A DNA stretch of 64,000 bases from Roseovarius sp. (lineage in GTDB: Bacteria; Pseudomonadota; Alphaproteobacteria; Rhodobacterales; Rhodobacteraceae): the NCBI GenBank assembly GCA_014359765.1, contig JACIYT010000002.1, positions 1 through 64,000 on the forward strand. Direction: 5' to 3'. Below are positions 6,809 through 18,587 of the stretch, piece by piece (position 1 is the stretch's first letter; each line of letters opens with the position of its first letter). Under the pieces are notes generated by a model. It was not told the DNA's origin, ran no database searches, and worked only from the letters and a program-made list of their open reading frames with translations. Both the position numbers and the translations under genes were made by a program.

Positions 6809-8946
6809 CGCCAGAACCTCCCCCAGCCGCGCTGGAGCGCCGGCTTGTGCAGCGGGCGCACGCGTTCGTAGAGCCGCCCGCCAACATCGAGCCGTGCCCC
6901 CCCGTCGCGCAGCAGCGGGCGGATGGTCGTGCTGTAGCGGGTCTTGTTCGGCTCGCCCACGATCCAGGACAGCGGGATGGTGATGCGAATGCCCTTGTCA
7001 AAGGAACCCTCGCCGAAATCGTCCTCCGAGACATCGGTGAAGGTCGCGAAGGCCCCGACCCGCCAGCCGTTGCCGAATTCGCGGTCGAGGGCGAAGGTCG
7101 CCCCCCAGTCGCGCGCGAGATAGCGCCCGGCATCGACCTGCGCATGAAAGCCGCCGCCCAGTTCCAGATAGGCCGAGACATGGCCGGTGGTGACGCTGTA
7201 ATCCTGAAACCCGAAAAGCTGGTCGAAATCGCGCTGCTGGACGTGGTTGACCTCGATCCCGAGGGCAAAGGGGCTCTCGGTGCGCTTCCACAGCAGTTCG
7301 CCCGACACCCCTCCGAACATCCGTTCGAGATAGCCGGCGGTGAGGCGGCCATAGAGATTTTCGCCCGGCTTGAAGTAATAGGCCGCGGTCAGGTCGGGGA
7401 TCGTCGGATCGCCCTCCCGGTCGTAGATGTTGAACTCGCTGCGCACCCGCGGCAGGACCGAATTGGATTGCCGGGTGGATTCGTCGAGATTGCCGATCAC
7501 CCGCTTGCGCAATGCGCCGCCGAATTCGAGCCCCGGCGCCGCCTCGAACAGCACGCGCAGCTCGGCGCCGAGATCTGCGCGCACGGGATCGTCGGGATCG
7601 AAGAGGCTGGTGAGCAGGTAGGGCTTGAGCCCCCATTCGAAACCGGGATAGCGCGTGTCGAGCGGCGCGACCGGCCCGGCCGGCGAGGACAGGCGCGCGC
7701 GGGCAAAGCTCTTCCAGGCGCCGTCGAGATCGTGTTCGAGCGTCTCCATGTCGCTCCGGGCGATGACCAGTGTCGTGACCGGCATCCCGCTGCTGACGAG
7801 CACGATCTCGAAATGCTCGATCCCGGGGGGTAATTCCCGCGACAGCACGCGCGCCGTGCGCCCGACGGCCTGCGCCTCCTGCGGCCAGGCGAGGTTCTCG
7901 ATCTCGACGCGGGCGCGATCGTCCGACAGGGCAAGCCCGTGCAGCCGCACCCCCTGACCGGCGAGCGCCGCCGCCAGGCGGCGGTCGGCATGGTCGGCAT
8001 CATCGCTGCCCTGCTCCTGCGCGAGGTGCCCCCCCCAGGAGAGCGCCGCCCCCGGCGCCATCCCCCGCACGAGCACGGGCGGCGGCGCCGGTTCGCGCCC
8101 GCCGTGATTGGGCGGGTTCTTGGGGTTGAGCGCGGTCGAGAGCTGCACGCCGATCTCGCTGCCATAAAGCCAGCGCAGCGAAATGTCGGTCATCGGCCCG
8201 ATGCCGTAAGTCACGCCGAGGTTGATCTGACTGTCGCGCTCGAAGGCCGTCGGCTCCTCGCGCGGGTAGGCGTCCGAGGAATATTCGGCGGTGAACCGGA
8301 GCCTGTCGGTCGCCTGCCATTCGATGCCGCCGAAAAACGCCGCATCGCCACGAAAGAACTGCTGGGACGCGACCTTGCCGCCGCGGCCGGTGTCGCGCGC
8401 GGGCCTTGTTTCGAGCTTGTCGCCGAACACCGACAGCGGGTTGCGGAACCCGCCCGATGTCCCGAGGCGCCCCCAGCCGAGGCCGCCGGTCACGCGCACG
8501 CGCTCGCCGATGGTCTTGGTCGCCACCAGATATTCCGAGGAATAGATGCCGGTGCCAAGAAAATCGTTCAGCCCCACCGCCATCGCGGGCCGCCACCAGG
8601 TCTCGTCGGCAAAGCGGAAATGGACCGAGAAACTGCGGTCGTAATTGGTCACCGTGCCGCCGCTGAGCGGAAAATTCTCGAGCCGCGTGTAGCGAAAGCT
8701 GCCCGAGAGCCGCGGCAGGAGCTGGAAGGTCAGCGTGTTGCGGGTCTGGCCGGCGAAATCGCTGATGGAAAAGGCCAGCTCGCCATCGGGCCGGCTATGG
8801 GCCACCGGCATGTCGATCATGCCGGGATAGCCATAGCTGTTGTATCCGGTCTCGATCCTGGGCGCGGTTTCTCCGGCCATGGCCGAAGTCGCGCAAAGCG
8901 CCGCACCCATCGCTCCCGCGACGGTGGTTTTCCATCCCCGAGTCAT
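6805..8946 (-). CDS. yjbH: YjbH/GfcD family outer-membrane beta-barrel protein
   Basis: Large secreted protein of 713 residues with a signal peptide ending SAMAGE. Its front half begins NSYGYPGMIDMPVAHSRPDG, the hallmark of YjbH/GfcD proteins, and the C-terminal part alternates aromatic and polar residues as in beta-barrels. YjbH is thought to form an outer-membrane porin-like route for exopolysaccharide. First gene of the operon; the upstream region 8947-9121 separates it from the divergent dnaK promoter. Confidence 0.82.
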   Translation of the reverse strand: MTRGWKTTVAGAMGAALCATSAMAGETAPRIETGYNSYGYPGMIDMPVAHSRPDGELAFSISDFAGQTRNTLTFQLLPRLSGSFRYTRLENFPLSGGTVTNYDRSFSVHFRFADETWWRPAMAVGLNDFLGTGIYSSEYLVATKTIGERVRVTGGLGWGRLGTSGGFRNPLSVFGDKLETRPARDTGRGGKVASQQFFRGDAAFFGGIEWQATDRLRFTAEYSSDAYPREEPTAFERDSQINLGVTYGIGPMTDISLRWLYGSEIGVQLSTALNPKNPPNHGGREPAPPPVLVRGMAPGAALSWGGHLAQEQGSDDADHADRRLAAALAGQGVRLHGLALSDDRARVEIENLAWPQEAQAVGRTARVLSRELPPGIEHFEIVLVSSGMPVTTLVIARSDMETLEHDLDGAWKSFARARLSSPAGPVAPLDTRYPGFEWGLKPYLLTSLFDPDDPVRADLGAELRVLFEAAPGLEFGGALRKRVIGNLDESTRQSNSVLPRVRSEFNIYDREGDPTIPDLTAAYYFKPGENLYGRLTAGYLERMFGGVSGELLWKRTESPFALGIEVNHVQQRDFDQLFGFQDYSVTTGHVSAYLELGGGFHAQVDAGRYLARDWGATFALDREFGNGWRVGAFATFTDVSEDDFGEGSFDKGIRITIPLSWIVGEPNKTRYSTTIRPLLRDGGARLDVGGRLYERVRPLHKPALQRGWGRFWR

Positions 8947-9121
8947 GATCCTGCCCTATCACACGGCCCGGGAAATGGAATATGCGATCTTGCGCCGGGA
9001 TGCGCCCTGTCGCCGGGGCGTGGTCGCGTGGTCACAGGTGTCAGGCGCGGGCCTGCCCCCGGCACCGCGCCTGGCCGTGGCCGATTTCCTCCAGTTTGCG
9101 CGAAAGGCGTGATTTCCGCCG

Positions 9122-9150
9122 CTTGCAGGCGCCCGGGCCCCCACCTATAT
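9122..9150 (+). promoter_or_regulatory. RpoH (sigma-32) promoter of dnaK
   Basis: CTTG at 9122-9125 and CCTATAT at 9144-9150, 18 bases apart, match the alphaproteobacterial RpoH consensus CTTG-N17/18-CYTATNT. Transcription would start near 9157, leaving a leader of about 105 bases before dnaK. The rpoH gene itself is at 46629. The gene-less stretch 8947-9262 also holds the yjbH upstream region; I see nothing else in it. Confidence 0.75.
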
Positions 9151-9262
9151 ACGCCGGGACAGACGGCGGCGAGGCCAGTTCGCCACCGTGCCAAACCGGG
9201 GGCTGGATGCCGGAACGGGTCGGGTCTCCGCAACATCGCCTGAATCAGAAGGGATCGAAAAC

Positions 9263-11176
<1,914 letters not shown>

Positions 11177-11191
11177 CGCCGCATCCCGAGA

Positions 11192-11214
11192 GCCGGGGCC
11201 CCCGCGGCCCCGGC
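11192..11214 (+). promoter_or_regulatory. Intercistronic hairpin between dnaK and dnaJ
   Basis: GCCGGGGCC and GGCCCCGGC form a perfect 9-bp stem around a CCCGC loop. It sits 15 bases after the dnaK stop and 22 before dnaJ, without a T-run, so it would protect or partly attenuate the mRNA and let DnaK exceed DnaJ. Confidence 0.6.
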
Positions 11215-11236
11215 CTTCGTCTGAAGGAGTTCCCCG

Positions 11237-12394
11237 ATGGCCAAACGCGATTATTACGAGGTGCTCGGGCTGAAGCGGGGCGCCTCGGCGGACGAGATCA
11301 AGAAGGCCTACCGCCAGAAGGCCAAGGACCTGCATCCCGACCGCAACAAGGACAACCCCGATGCCGAACGCCTCTTCAAGGAGGCGGGCGAAGCCTATGA
11401 CGTGCTCAAGGACCCCGAGAAGAAGGCCGCCTATGACCGCTTCGGCCATGCCGCCTTTGAGGGGGGCATGGGCGGTGGCGGGCCGCGCCCGGGCGGTGGC
11501 GGCTTCAGCGGGCAGGGCGATTTCTCGTCGGCCTTTTCCGACGTGTTCGACGACCTGTTCGGCGATTTCATGGGCGGCGGGCGCGGCGGCGGCGGGCGGC
11601 AACGCGCGGCGCGCGGCGCCGATCTGCGCTACAATCTGCGCGTGACGCTCGAAGAGGCCTATTCCGGCCTGCAGAAGACCATCAAGGTCACCAGCGCCGT
11701 CGCCTGCGATGCCTGTGACGGCTCCGGCGCCGAGGGCGGTGCGCAGCCCACCACCTGCCCGACCTGTTCGGGCATGGGCAAGGTGCGCGCGCAGCAGGGC
11801 TTTTTCACGGTCGAACGCACCTGCCCGACCTGTGGCGGGCTGGGCCAGATCGTCAAGAACCCGTGCAAGGCCTGCCAGGGCCAGGGCCGCGTGCCAAAGG
11901 AGCGCGCGCTCAGCGTCAACATCCCCGCCGGCGTCGAGACCGGCACCCGCATCCGTCTCTCGGGTGAGGGCGAGGCCGGGATGCGCGGCGGCCCGCCGGG
12001 GGATCTCTACATCTTCATCGAGGTGGCGCCGCATGACATCTTCGAGCGCGAGGAGACGAACCTCTTTTGCCGTGTGCCCGTGTCGATGACCAAGGCGGCG
12101 CTCGGCGGCGATATCGAGGTGCCGACGATCGATGGCGGGCGGGCGCGGGTGAGCATCCCGGCCGGTTCCCAGACGGGGCGGCGGATGCGCCTGCGCGGCA
12201 AGGGGATGCCTGCGCTGCGCGGCGGCGCCCGGGGCGACATGATGATCGAGCTGGTGGTCGAGACGCCGGTCAATCTCACGCCGCGGCAAAAGGAGCTGTT
12301 GCGCGAGTTCGAGGCGCTCAGCGAGGACAACAATCCCAAGAGCAAGAGCTTCTTCTCCTCGGTGCGCAGCTTCTGGGATTCGATGAAGAGCTGA
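11237..12394 (+). CDS. dnaJ: Chaperone DnaJ (Hsp40)
   Basis: DnaK co-chaperone of 385 residues. J domain with HPD ([10 protein letters not shown], about 33-42), a Gly/Phe-rich linker (about 75-120), four zinc-finger CxxCxGxG motifs ([32 protein letters not shown]) and C-terminal substrate-binding domains. Start ATG has GAAGGAG nine bases before it. Type-I DnaJ of normal length. Confidence 0.98.
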   Translation: MAKRDYYEVLGLKRGASADEIKKAYRQKAKDLHPDRNKDNPDAERLFKEAGEAYDVLKDPEKKAAYDRFGHAAFEGGMGGGGPRPGGGGFSGQGDFSSAFSDVFDDLFGDFMGGGRGGGGRQRAARGADLRYNLRVTLEEAYSGLQKTIKVTSAVACDACDGSGAEGGAQPTTCPTCSGMGKVRAQQGFFTVERTCPTCGGLGQIVKNPCKACQGQGRVPKERALSVNIPAGVETGTRIRLSGEGEAGMRGGPPGDLYIFIEVAPHDIFEREETNLFCRVPVSMTKAALGGDIEVPTIDGGRARVSIPAGSQTGRRMRLRGKGMPALRGGARGDMMIELVVETPVNLTPRQKELLREFEALSEDNNPKSKSFFSSVRSFWDSMKS

Positions 12395-12408
12395 GCGGCG
12401 CGCGCGCG

Positions 12409-12423
12409 TTAACGGCTTGTCAA
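12409..12423 (+). promoter_or_regulatory. CtrA-like motif before radC
   Basis: TTAA-CGGCTTG-TCAA (N7 spacing) differs from the CtrA consensus TTAA-N7-TTAA at one base. It ends 23 bases before the radC start. In Rhodobacterales CtrA controls motility, competence-like and gene-transfer-agent functions, so a link to radC is plausible but unproven. Confidence 0.35.
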
Positions 12424-12446
12424 TTCCTTGATGCGACAAGGGGGGC

Positions 12447-13199
12447 ATGAGCCAGTCGCGCGCCTTTCACGACCTGTCCCTGCCGCTGTTCGAGGGCGCG
12501 CCGTCCCCGCCGGGGGCGGCGCGCCAGCCCTCCTATATCCGCGACCATCGCAGTCGCCTGCGCGCGCGCTTTCTCGACGGGGGCGCGGCGGCGATGCCCG
12601 ATTACGAACTGCTCGAACTGGTGCTTTTCCGCGCCATCCCGCGCCGCGACGTGAAGCCGCTGGCGCGCGCCCTGCTCGATCGGTTCGGCGATTTCGCGGC
12701 CGTGATTTCCGCCCCGCCCGAACGCCTGTGCGAGGTGGCGGGGATCGGCCCCGCGGTGGTGGTCGAGCTCAAGATCGTCGAGGCCGCGGCGCACCGGCTG
12801 GCGCAGGCCCGGGTCGTCGGGCGGCCGGTGATTGCCTCCTGGGAGGCGCTCATCGCCTATTGCCGGGCCAGCATGGCGCATCTCGGCACCGAACAGTTCC
12901 GGGTGTTCTACCTCGACCGCAAGAACGTGCTCATCGCCGATGAGGAGCAGGCGCGCGGCACGGTCGATCACGTCCCGGTCTATCCGCGCGAGGTGGTCAA
13001 GCGTGCGCTCATGCTCGATGCCAGCGCGCTCATCCTCGTGCACAATCATCCCTCGGGCGATCCGACCCCCTCGCAGGCCGATATCGCCATGACCGCCGAG
13101 GTGCAGCGCGCCGCCGCCGCCCTCGGGCTGGTGCTGCACGATCATGTGGTGATCGGTCGGTCCGGCGAGGTGAGTTTCCGCGCCGAGGGCTACCTGTGA
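12447..13199 (+). CDS. radC: RadC family JAB-domain protein
   Basis: 250-residue protein with an N-terminal helix-hairpin-helix-like region (PERLCEVAGIGPAVVVELK) and a C-terminal JAB1/MPN metalloprotease-like domain with the zinc motif HNHPSGDPTPSQAD (about 195-208). The family is named RadC but its link to DNA repair is doubtful; homologues occur with competence and mobile-DNA functions. ATG follows AAGGGGGGC. It stands alone between dnaJ and the convergent secA. Confidence 0.92.
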   Translation: MSQSRAFHDLSLPLFEGAPSPPGAARQPSYIRDHRSRLRARFLDGGAAAMPDYELLELVLFRAIPRRDVKPLARALLDRFGDFAAVISAPPERLCEVAGIGPAVVVELKIVEAAAHRLAQARVVGRPVIASWEALIAYCRASMAHLGTEQFRVFYLDRKNVLIADEEQARGTVDHVPVYPREVVKRALMLDASALILVHNHPSGDPTPSQADIAMTAEVQRAAAALGLVLHDHVVIGRSGEVSFRAEGYL

Positions 13200-13212
13200 G
13201 GCCCGCCCGCGA

Positions 13213-15915
13213 TCAGGCCAGCCGCCCGTGGCAATGCTTGAACTTGCGGCCCGAGCCACAGGGGCAGGGATCGTTGCGCCCCGGATCGCCCCAGGTGGCG
13301 GGGTCGGTTTCGTCGAAGCCGGGGATCGCGTCGGCCGAGGGCGCATGCGCATCCGCGGCCGGGTCTGCCGCCGCCGCCGCCATAGCCGCGCGCTGCTGCG
13401 CGAGGTCCTGCATGAGCGCGGCCTGTTCGGCCTCGGTCATCGGGCGGATCTGCGCGAGTTTGCGGGTCACGTCGGCGCGCAGGCTGTCGAGCATCGTCTC
13501 GAAGAGCTGGAATGCCTCGGTCTTGTATTCGTTGAGCGGATCGCGCTGGGCATAGCCGCGAAAGCCCACCACCGAGCGCAGATGTTCGAGCGTCAGCAGA
13601 TGCTCGCGCCACTTGGCGTCGATGGTCTGCAGCAGCACCTGCTTTTCGATCATGCGCATCGTCTCGGGGCCGAATTGCGCGGTCTTGGCGGCCATCATCT
13701 CGTTGGCGGCGCGCTCCAGCCGGTCGATGATCTCCTCGTCGTCCACGCCTTCCTCGGCGGCCCAGTCCACCACCGGCAGATCCATGTTGAGACGATCCCG
13801 CACCGCGTCGCGCAGACCCTCTGTATCCCATTGATCGGCATAGGTTTTCGGGGGCATGAATTCATCGACCAGATCGGCGATGACCTCGGCGCGCATGTCG
13901 CCGATGATGCCGCTGAGATCGTCGGCCTTCATGATGTCGAGGCGCTGCTTGAAGATCACCTTGCGCTGCTCGTTCATCACGTCGTCGAATTTCAGCAGCT
14001 GCTTGCGAATGTCGAAATTGCGCGCCTCGACCTTGGCCTGCGCGCGCTCCAGCGACTTGTTGACCCAGGGGTGGATGATCGCCTCGCCCTCTTTCATGCC
14101 AAGCGTCGAGAGCACCTTTTCCAGCCGCTCGGAACCGAAGATGCGCATCAGGTCATCCTCGAGGCTGAGAAAGAAGGCCGAACGCCCGGGATCGCCCTGA
14201 CGGCCCGAGCGCCCGCGCAGCTGGTTGTCGATGCGGCGGCTTTCATGGCGTTCGGTGGCGAGCACGAAGAGCCCGCCCGCCTGTTTCACGGCCTCCTCGT
14301 CGGCGGCGTGCTCCTCCTCGATCCGGGCCCGGATCGCCTCGGGGTCGGCCTCGGGATCGGCGGCGATGGCCTCCATGATCTTGAATTCGACATTGCCGCC
14401 GAGCTTGATGTCGGTGCCGCGCCCGGCCATGTTGGTCGCGATGGTGACGGCGCCGAGCTTGCCGGCGTCGGCGATGATCTGCGCCTCCTGCGCGTGCTGG
14501 CGCGCGTTGAGCACGTTGTGGGGGATCTTCGCCTCGGTCAGCAGCCGGCTCAGCATCTCGGATTTCTCGATCGAGGTGGTGCCGACGAGGATCGGCTGGC
14601 CCTTGGCGTGAGCCTCGCGGATTTCCGCGACGATGGCCTCGTATTTCTCGCGCGCGGTGCGATAGACGGCGTCGTCCTGGTCGATCCGGGCGATCGGGCG
14701 GTTGGTCGGCACCTCGACCACGCCAAGGCCGTAGATCTCCATGAATTCCTCGGCCTCGGTGAGGGCGGTGCCGGTCATGCCGGCGAGCTTGTCGTAGAGG
14801 CGGAAATAATTCTGGAAGGTCACGCTCGCCAGCGTGACGTTCTCGGGCTGGATGTCGCAGCCCTCCTTGGCCTCGATCGCCTGGTGGAGCCCGTCCGAGA
14901 GGCGCCGCCCCGCCATCATCCGGCCGGTGAATTCGTCGATCAGCACCACCTCGCCACCGCGGACGATATATTCCTTGTCCTTGTGAAAGAGCTTGTGCGC
15001 GCGCAGGCCCTGATTGACATGGTGCACAAGGGTCGTGCTCTCGGGATCGTAGAGCGATTGCCCCTCGGGAAGCAGGCCGCGTTCGTGCAGGAGGTTTTCG
15101 AGAAACTCGTTGCCCTCGTCGGTATAGGTGACGGAGCGGGTCTTTTCGTCGAGCTTGAAATGCTCGTCGCGCAACTCGGGAATCACCGTGTCGATGGCAC
15201 GGTAGAGATCGCTGCGGTCCTGGCTCGGCCCCGAGATGATGAGCGGCGTGCGCGCCTCGTCGATCAGGATGCTGTCCACCTCGTCCACGATGGCGAAATT
15301 GTGGCCGCGCTGGCTCATTTCCTCGATCGAGGATTTCATGTTGTCGCGCAGATAATCGAAGCCCAGCTCGTTATTCGTGGCATAGGTCACGTCGGCGGCA
15401 TAGGCGGCCTTCTTCTCATGCTCGGGCTGCTGGGGATAGACCACGCCGGTGGTCATGCCGAGCGCGGCAAAGACCTTGCCCATCCATTCGGCATCGCGCC
15501 GGGCGAGGTAGTCGTTGACCGTGACGATATGCACGCCCTTGCCCGTGAGCGCGTTGAGATAGGCGGGAAAGGTGGCGACGAGGGTCTTGCCCTCGCCGGT
15601 CTTCATCTCGGCGATATTGCCCTGATGCAGGAAGATCCCGCCCATGAGCTGCACGTCAAAGGCCCGCAGCCCGAGCGCGCGGCGCGCCGCCTCGCGGCAA
15701 TTGGCGAACGCCTCGGGCAGGAGCGCGTCGAGGCTCTCGCCGCTGGCGGCGCGCTTGCGCAATTCCTCGGTCCTGGCCATCAGCCCGGCATCGTCGAGCG
15801 CCTCGAATTCGGGCTCCAGGGCGTTGATCTGCGCGATCAGCGGGCGGGTGGCCTTGATCTTGCGGTCGTTCGGCGTGCCGAAAACCTTTCTGGCAAGCGA
15901 TCCAATTCCCAGCAT
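13213..15915 (-). CDS. secA: Preprotein translocase ATPase SecA
   Basis: Motor ATPase of the Sec pathway, 900 residues, working at the inner face of the membrane on SecYEG. Walker A is [11 protein letters not shown] (near 104), the DEAD motif is [17 protein letters not shown] (near 207), and [11 protein letters not shown] marks motif VI. The C-terminus carries the SecB-binding zinc tail [18 protein letters not shown]. Full length. Its start faces the PPIase gene, with about 190 bases between them that must hold both promoters. Confidence 0.98.
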   Translation of the reverse strand: MLGIGSLARKVFGTPNDRKIKATRPLIAQINALEPEFEALDDAGLMARTEELRKRAASGESLDALLPEAFANCREAARRALGLRAFDVQLMGGIFLHQGNIAEMKTGEGKTLVATFPAYLNALTGKGVHIVTVNDYLARRDAEWMGKVFAALGMTTGVVYPQQPEHEKKAAYAADVTYATNNELGFDYLRDNMKSSIEEMSQRGHNFAIVDEVDSILIDEARTPLIISGPSQDRSDLYRAIDTVIPELRDEHFKLDEKTRSVTYTDEGNEFLENLLHERGLLPEGQSLYDPESTTLVHHVNQGLRAHKLFHKDKEYIVRGGEVVLIDEFTGRMMAGRRLSDGLHQAIEAKEGCDIQPENVTLASVTFQNYFRLYDKLAGMTGTALTEAEEFMEIYGLGVVEVPTNRPIARIDQDDAVYRTAREKYEAIVAEIREAHAKGQPILVGTTSIEKSEMLSRLLTEAKIPHNVLNARQHAQEAQIIADAGKLGAVTIATNMAGRGTDIKLGGNVEFKIMEAIAADPEADPEAIRARIEEEHAADEEAVKQAGGLFVLATERHESRRIDNQLRGRSGRQGDPGRSAFFLSLEDDLMRIFGSERLEKVLSTLGMKEGEAIIHPWVNKSLERAQAKVEARNFDIRKQLLKFDDVMNEQRKVIFKQRLDIMKADDLSGIIGDMRAEVIADLVDEFMPPKTYADQWDTEGLRDAVRDRLNMDLPVVDWAAEEGVDDEEIIDRLERAANEMMAAKTAQFGPETMRMIEKQVLLQTIDAKWREHLLTLEHLRSVVGFRGYAQRDPLNEYKTEAFQLFETMLDSLRADVTRKLAQIRPMTEAEQAALMQDLAQQRAAMAAAAADPAADAHAPSADAIPGFDETDPATWGDPGRNDPCPCGSGRKFKHCHGRLA

Positions 15916-16103
15916 GTCCTGTCCGTTTCCGCCGTTTTACCCGTTCGTGACCGGCAATCGCTTGCCCCGTCTGCGCGCGCATTCTAGAAAGGCGCGAAAG
16001 GGCCGCGCTCATCACGACCTAGGGCGATGTAAGCGGCGGCCCCCGAAGTGTCAACGTCGCGCGCCCGGGCCGGGCCGCGGCCTTCTGGATGAAGGATAGC
16101 CTC

Positions 16104-16952
16104 ATGTTCCGACAGTTTCTTGCCACGGTCGCGGCGGCGGCGCTCATGTCCGGCGCGCCCGCGATGGCGCAGGACGCGCCCTCGCGCGATGCCGTGATGG
16201 CCAGGGTGGGCGAGACCGAGATCACGCTCGGCCATATCCTCGCGCTCCGGGCGAGCCTGCCCGAGCAATACACGCAATTGCCGCCCGAGGTCCTGTTCAA
16301 GGGGGTGCTGGACCAGCTCGTGCAGCAGACGCTCCTGATGCAGGCGCAGGAGGGCGAGCCCTCGGCGCTGGCGCGGCTGCGCCTCGAGAACGAGCGGCGC
16401 GCGATCCTTGCCGCGGATGTCATCACCCGCGTGACCGGCGAGGCGGTGAGCGAGGCGGCATTGCAGGCCGCCTATGATGCGGAATTCGCCGAGGCCGGGG
16501 AGGAGACCGAGTATCACGCCGCCCATATACTCGTGGAGACCGAGGAAGAGGCCGCGAAACTGGTCGAGGAGCTCGCGGCGGGCGCGAATTTCGCCGCGCT
16601 GGCGCAGGAACATTCGATCGGCCCCACGGGGCCTTCGGGGGGCGATCTGGGCTGGTTCGGCGAGGGCGTGATGGTGCCGGAATTCTTCGACGCGGTGGCG
16701 GCGCTGGAGGCGGGGGAGGTCTCGGCGCCGGTGCAGACCCAGTTCGGCTGGCACGTCATCCGCCTCAACGAGACCCGGATCAAGGCTCAGCCGACGCTCG
16801 AGGAGATGCGCCCCGAGTTGACCGACGCGCTTCAGTGGCAGGCATTCGAGGCCTATCTGGCCACGCTCGAGGCCGCGACCCCCATCGAGCGCGCCGCAGG
16901 CGATGCCGCCGATCCCGCGCTGATCAACCGGCTCGACCTTCTGGAGAACTGA
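16104..16952 (+). CDS. Periplasmic parvulin-type peptidyl-prolyl isomerase
   Basis: Secreted foldase of about 282 residues. ATG at 16104 has AAGGA seven bases before it and gives a signal peptide ending PAMAQD; the ORF-track ATG at 16089 lacks a ribosome binding site. The rotamase domain (about 145-235) shows HAAHILVETEEEA, IGPTGPSGGDLGWF and FGWHVIRL, the PpiC/PrsA pattern. It would assist folding of exported proteins. argJ follows after 4 bases. Confidence 0.9.
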   Translation: MFRQFLATVAAAALMSGAPAMAQDAPSRDAVMARVGETEITLGHILALRASLPEQYTQLPPEVLFKGVLDQLVQQTLLMQAQEGEPSALARLRLENERRAILAADVITRVTGEAVSEAALQAAYDAEFAEAGEETEYHAAHILVETEEEAAKLVEELAAGANFAALAQEHSIGPTGPSGGDLGWFGEGVMVPEFFDAVAALEAGEVSAPVQTQFGWHVIRLNETRIKAQPTLEEMRPELTDALQWQAFEAYLATLEAATPIERAAGDAADPALINRLDLLEN

Positions 16953-16956
16953 CGCC

Positions 16957-18186
16957 ATGGGCAAGCCCGCGCCGCTCTCGCCGCTCGCTCCGGCGGCCTT
17001 TCCCGACCTTCCGGAAATCGGCGGGGTGCGTTTCGCCACCGCGCAGGCCGGGGTGCGCTACAAGGGGCGCACCGATGTGTTGCTCGTGAGCCTCGCGCCG
17101 GGCACGGCCATGGCCGGGGTGTTCACCAGGTCGGCCACGCGCTCGGCGGCGGTGCTCGAATGTCAGGCCAGGATCGGCGGCGATCCCGCGCCGGGGGCCG
17201 CGATCCTCGTCAATTCGGGGAATGCCAATGCCTTTACCGGGCGGCGCGGGGTGGCCTCGGTGCTGGCGCTGACGGAGGCGGTCGCCGAGCGGCTGGGCAT
17301 TCCGGCGGCGCGGGTCTTTACCTCGTCCACGGGCGTGATCGGCGAGCCCCTGCCGCATGAGCGCATCACCGCCTGTCTGGACGACCTTGCCGGGCGTCTC
17401 GATCCCGGCGGCATCGAGGCTGCGGCGCGCGCGATCATGACCACCGACACCTTTGCCAAGGGCGCCGGCGAGACCGTGATCATCGGCGGGCAGCGCGTCA
17501 GGATCGCAGGGATTGCCAAGGGCTCGGGGATGATCGCCCCCGACATGGCGACGATGCTGGTCTATATCTTTACCGATGCGGCGGTGGATCAGGGCGTGTT
17601 GCAGGACATGGTCAGCGCGCTCAACCGCACCACGTTCAACTGCATCACCGTGGATAGCGATACCTCCACCTCCGACACGCTGCTGGTGGCGGCGACGGGC
17701 GCCTCGGGCGTGCGCGTGAGCGCCGATGATGGCGCCTTTGTCGAGGCGCTGCACCGGGTCATGCGCGACCTCGCGCATCAGGTGGTGCGCGACGGCGAGG
17801 GGGCGACGAAATTCGTCGAGGTCGCCGTGACGGGCGCGGCCTCGGATGCCGATGCGCATGTCCATGCCAAGGCGATTGCCAATTCGCCGCTGGTCAAGAC
17901 CGCGATCGCGGGCGAGGATCCCAACTGGGGGCGGGTTGTCATGGCCGTGGGCAAATCGGGCGCGCGCGCCGATCGTGACCGGCTCTCGATCCGGTTCGGC
18001 GATCTGGAGGTGGCGCGCGACGGCGAGGTGAGCCCGGCCTATAGCGAGGCGCAGGCGGCCGCCTACATGAAGGGCCAGGAGATCGTGATCCGTGTGGATC
18101 TGGGCCTCGGCGGCGGCACGGCGCGGGTCTGGACCTGTGACCTGACCCATGGCTATATCGAGATCAACGCGGATTACCGTTCTTGA
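16957..18186 (+). CDS. argJ: Bifunctional ornithine acetyltransferase / N-acetylglutamate synthase ArgJ
   Basis: 409-residue enzyme of arginine biosynthesis that moves the acetyl group from N-acetylornithine to glutamate and, in bifunctional forms, also uses acetyl-CoA. The self-cleavage site is visible as GMIAPDMATMLVYIFTDA, where the threonine of ATM becomes the N-terminal nucleophile of the beta chain. Other family motifs are SGNANAFTG, TSSTGVIG and GEDPNWGR. argH lies at 33686, so arginine genes are scattered. It overlaps mutT by 4 bases. Confidence 0.95.
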   Translation: MGKPAPLSPLAPAAFPDLPEIGGVRFATAQAGVRYKGRTDVLLVSLAPGTAMAGVFTRSATRSAAVLECQARIGGDPAPGAAILVNSGNANAFTGRRGVASVLALTEAVAERLGIPAARVFTSSTGVIGEPLPHERITACLDDLAGRLDPGGIEAAARAIMTTDTFAKGAGETVIIGGQRVRIAGIAKGSGMIAPDMATMLVYIFTDAAVDQGVLQDMVSALNRTTFNCITVDSDTSTSDTLLVAATGASGVRVSADDGAFVEALHRVMRDLAHQVVRDGEGATKFVEVAVTGAASDADAHVHAKAIANSPLVKTAIAGEDPNWGRVVMAVGKSGARADRDRLSIRFGDLEVARDGEVSPAYSEAQAAAYMKGQEIVIRVDLGLGGGTARVWTCDLTHGYIEINADYRS

Positions 18187-18581
18187 AGGTCATTCTTGTT
18201 TCGGCGGTCGCGCTCATCGATGTCGATGGGCGCGTGCTCCTGGCGCAGCGGCCCGAGGGCAAGCCCATGGCCGGGCTGTGGGAATTTCCCGGCGGCAAGG
18301 TCGAGCCGGGCGAGACCCCCGAAGCGGCGCTGATCCGCGAATTGCACGAGGAACTGGGGATCGACACCTGGGCATCCTGTCTCGCGCCGCTGACCTTCGC
18401 CAGCCACGGCTATGCCGATTTTCACCTCCTGATGCCGCTTTTCGCCTGCCGCAAGTGGCAGGGGATGCCGCAGGGGCGTGAGGGGCAGGCGTTGCGCTGG
18501 GTGCGCGCGCAGGACCTGCGCAGCTATCCCATGCCGCCGGCCGATCTGCCGCTGATCCCGATCCTGCGCGACTGGCTCTGA
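18183..18581 (+). CDS. mutT: Nudix hydrolase, 8-oxo-dGTP diphosphatase MutT
   Basis: 132-residue sanitising enzyme that hydrolyses 8-oxo-dGTP. The Nudix box is complete: GKVEPGETPEAALIRELHEE followed by LGI. The start is a TTG at 18183 that overlaps the argJ stop as TTGA, so translation is probably coupled to argJ. No nearby ATG or GTG gives the conserved MKVILVSAVALID beginning. Confidence 0.9.
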   Translation: MKVILVSAVALIDVDGRVLLAQRPEGKPMAGLWEFPGGKVEPGETPEAALIRELHEELGIDTWASCLAPLTFASHGYADFHLLMPLFACRKWQGMPQGREGQALRWVRAQDLRSYPMPPADLPLIPILRDWL

Positions 18582-18587
18582 CCGGGG

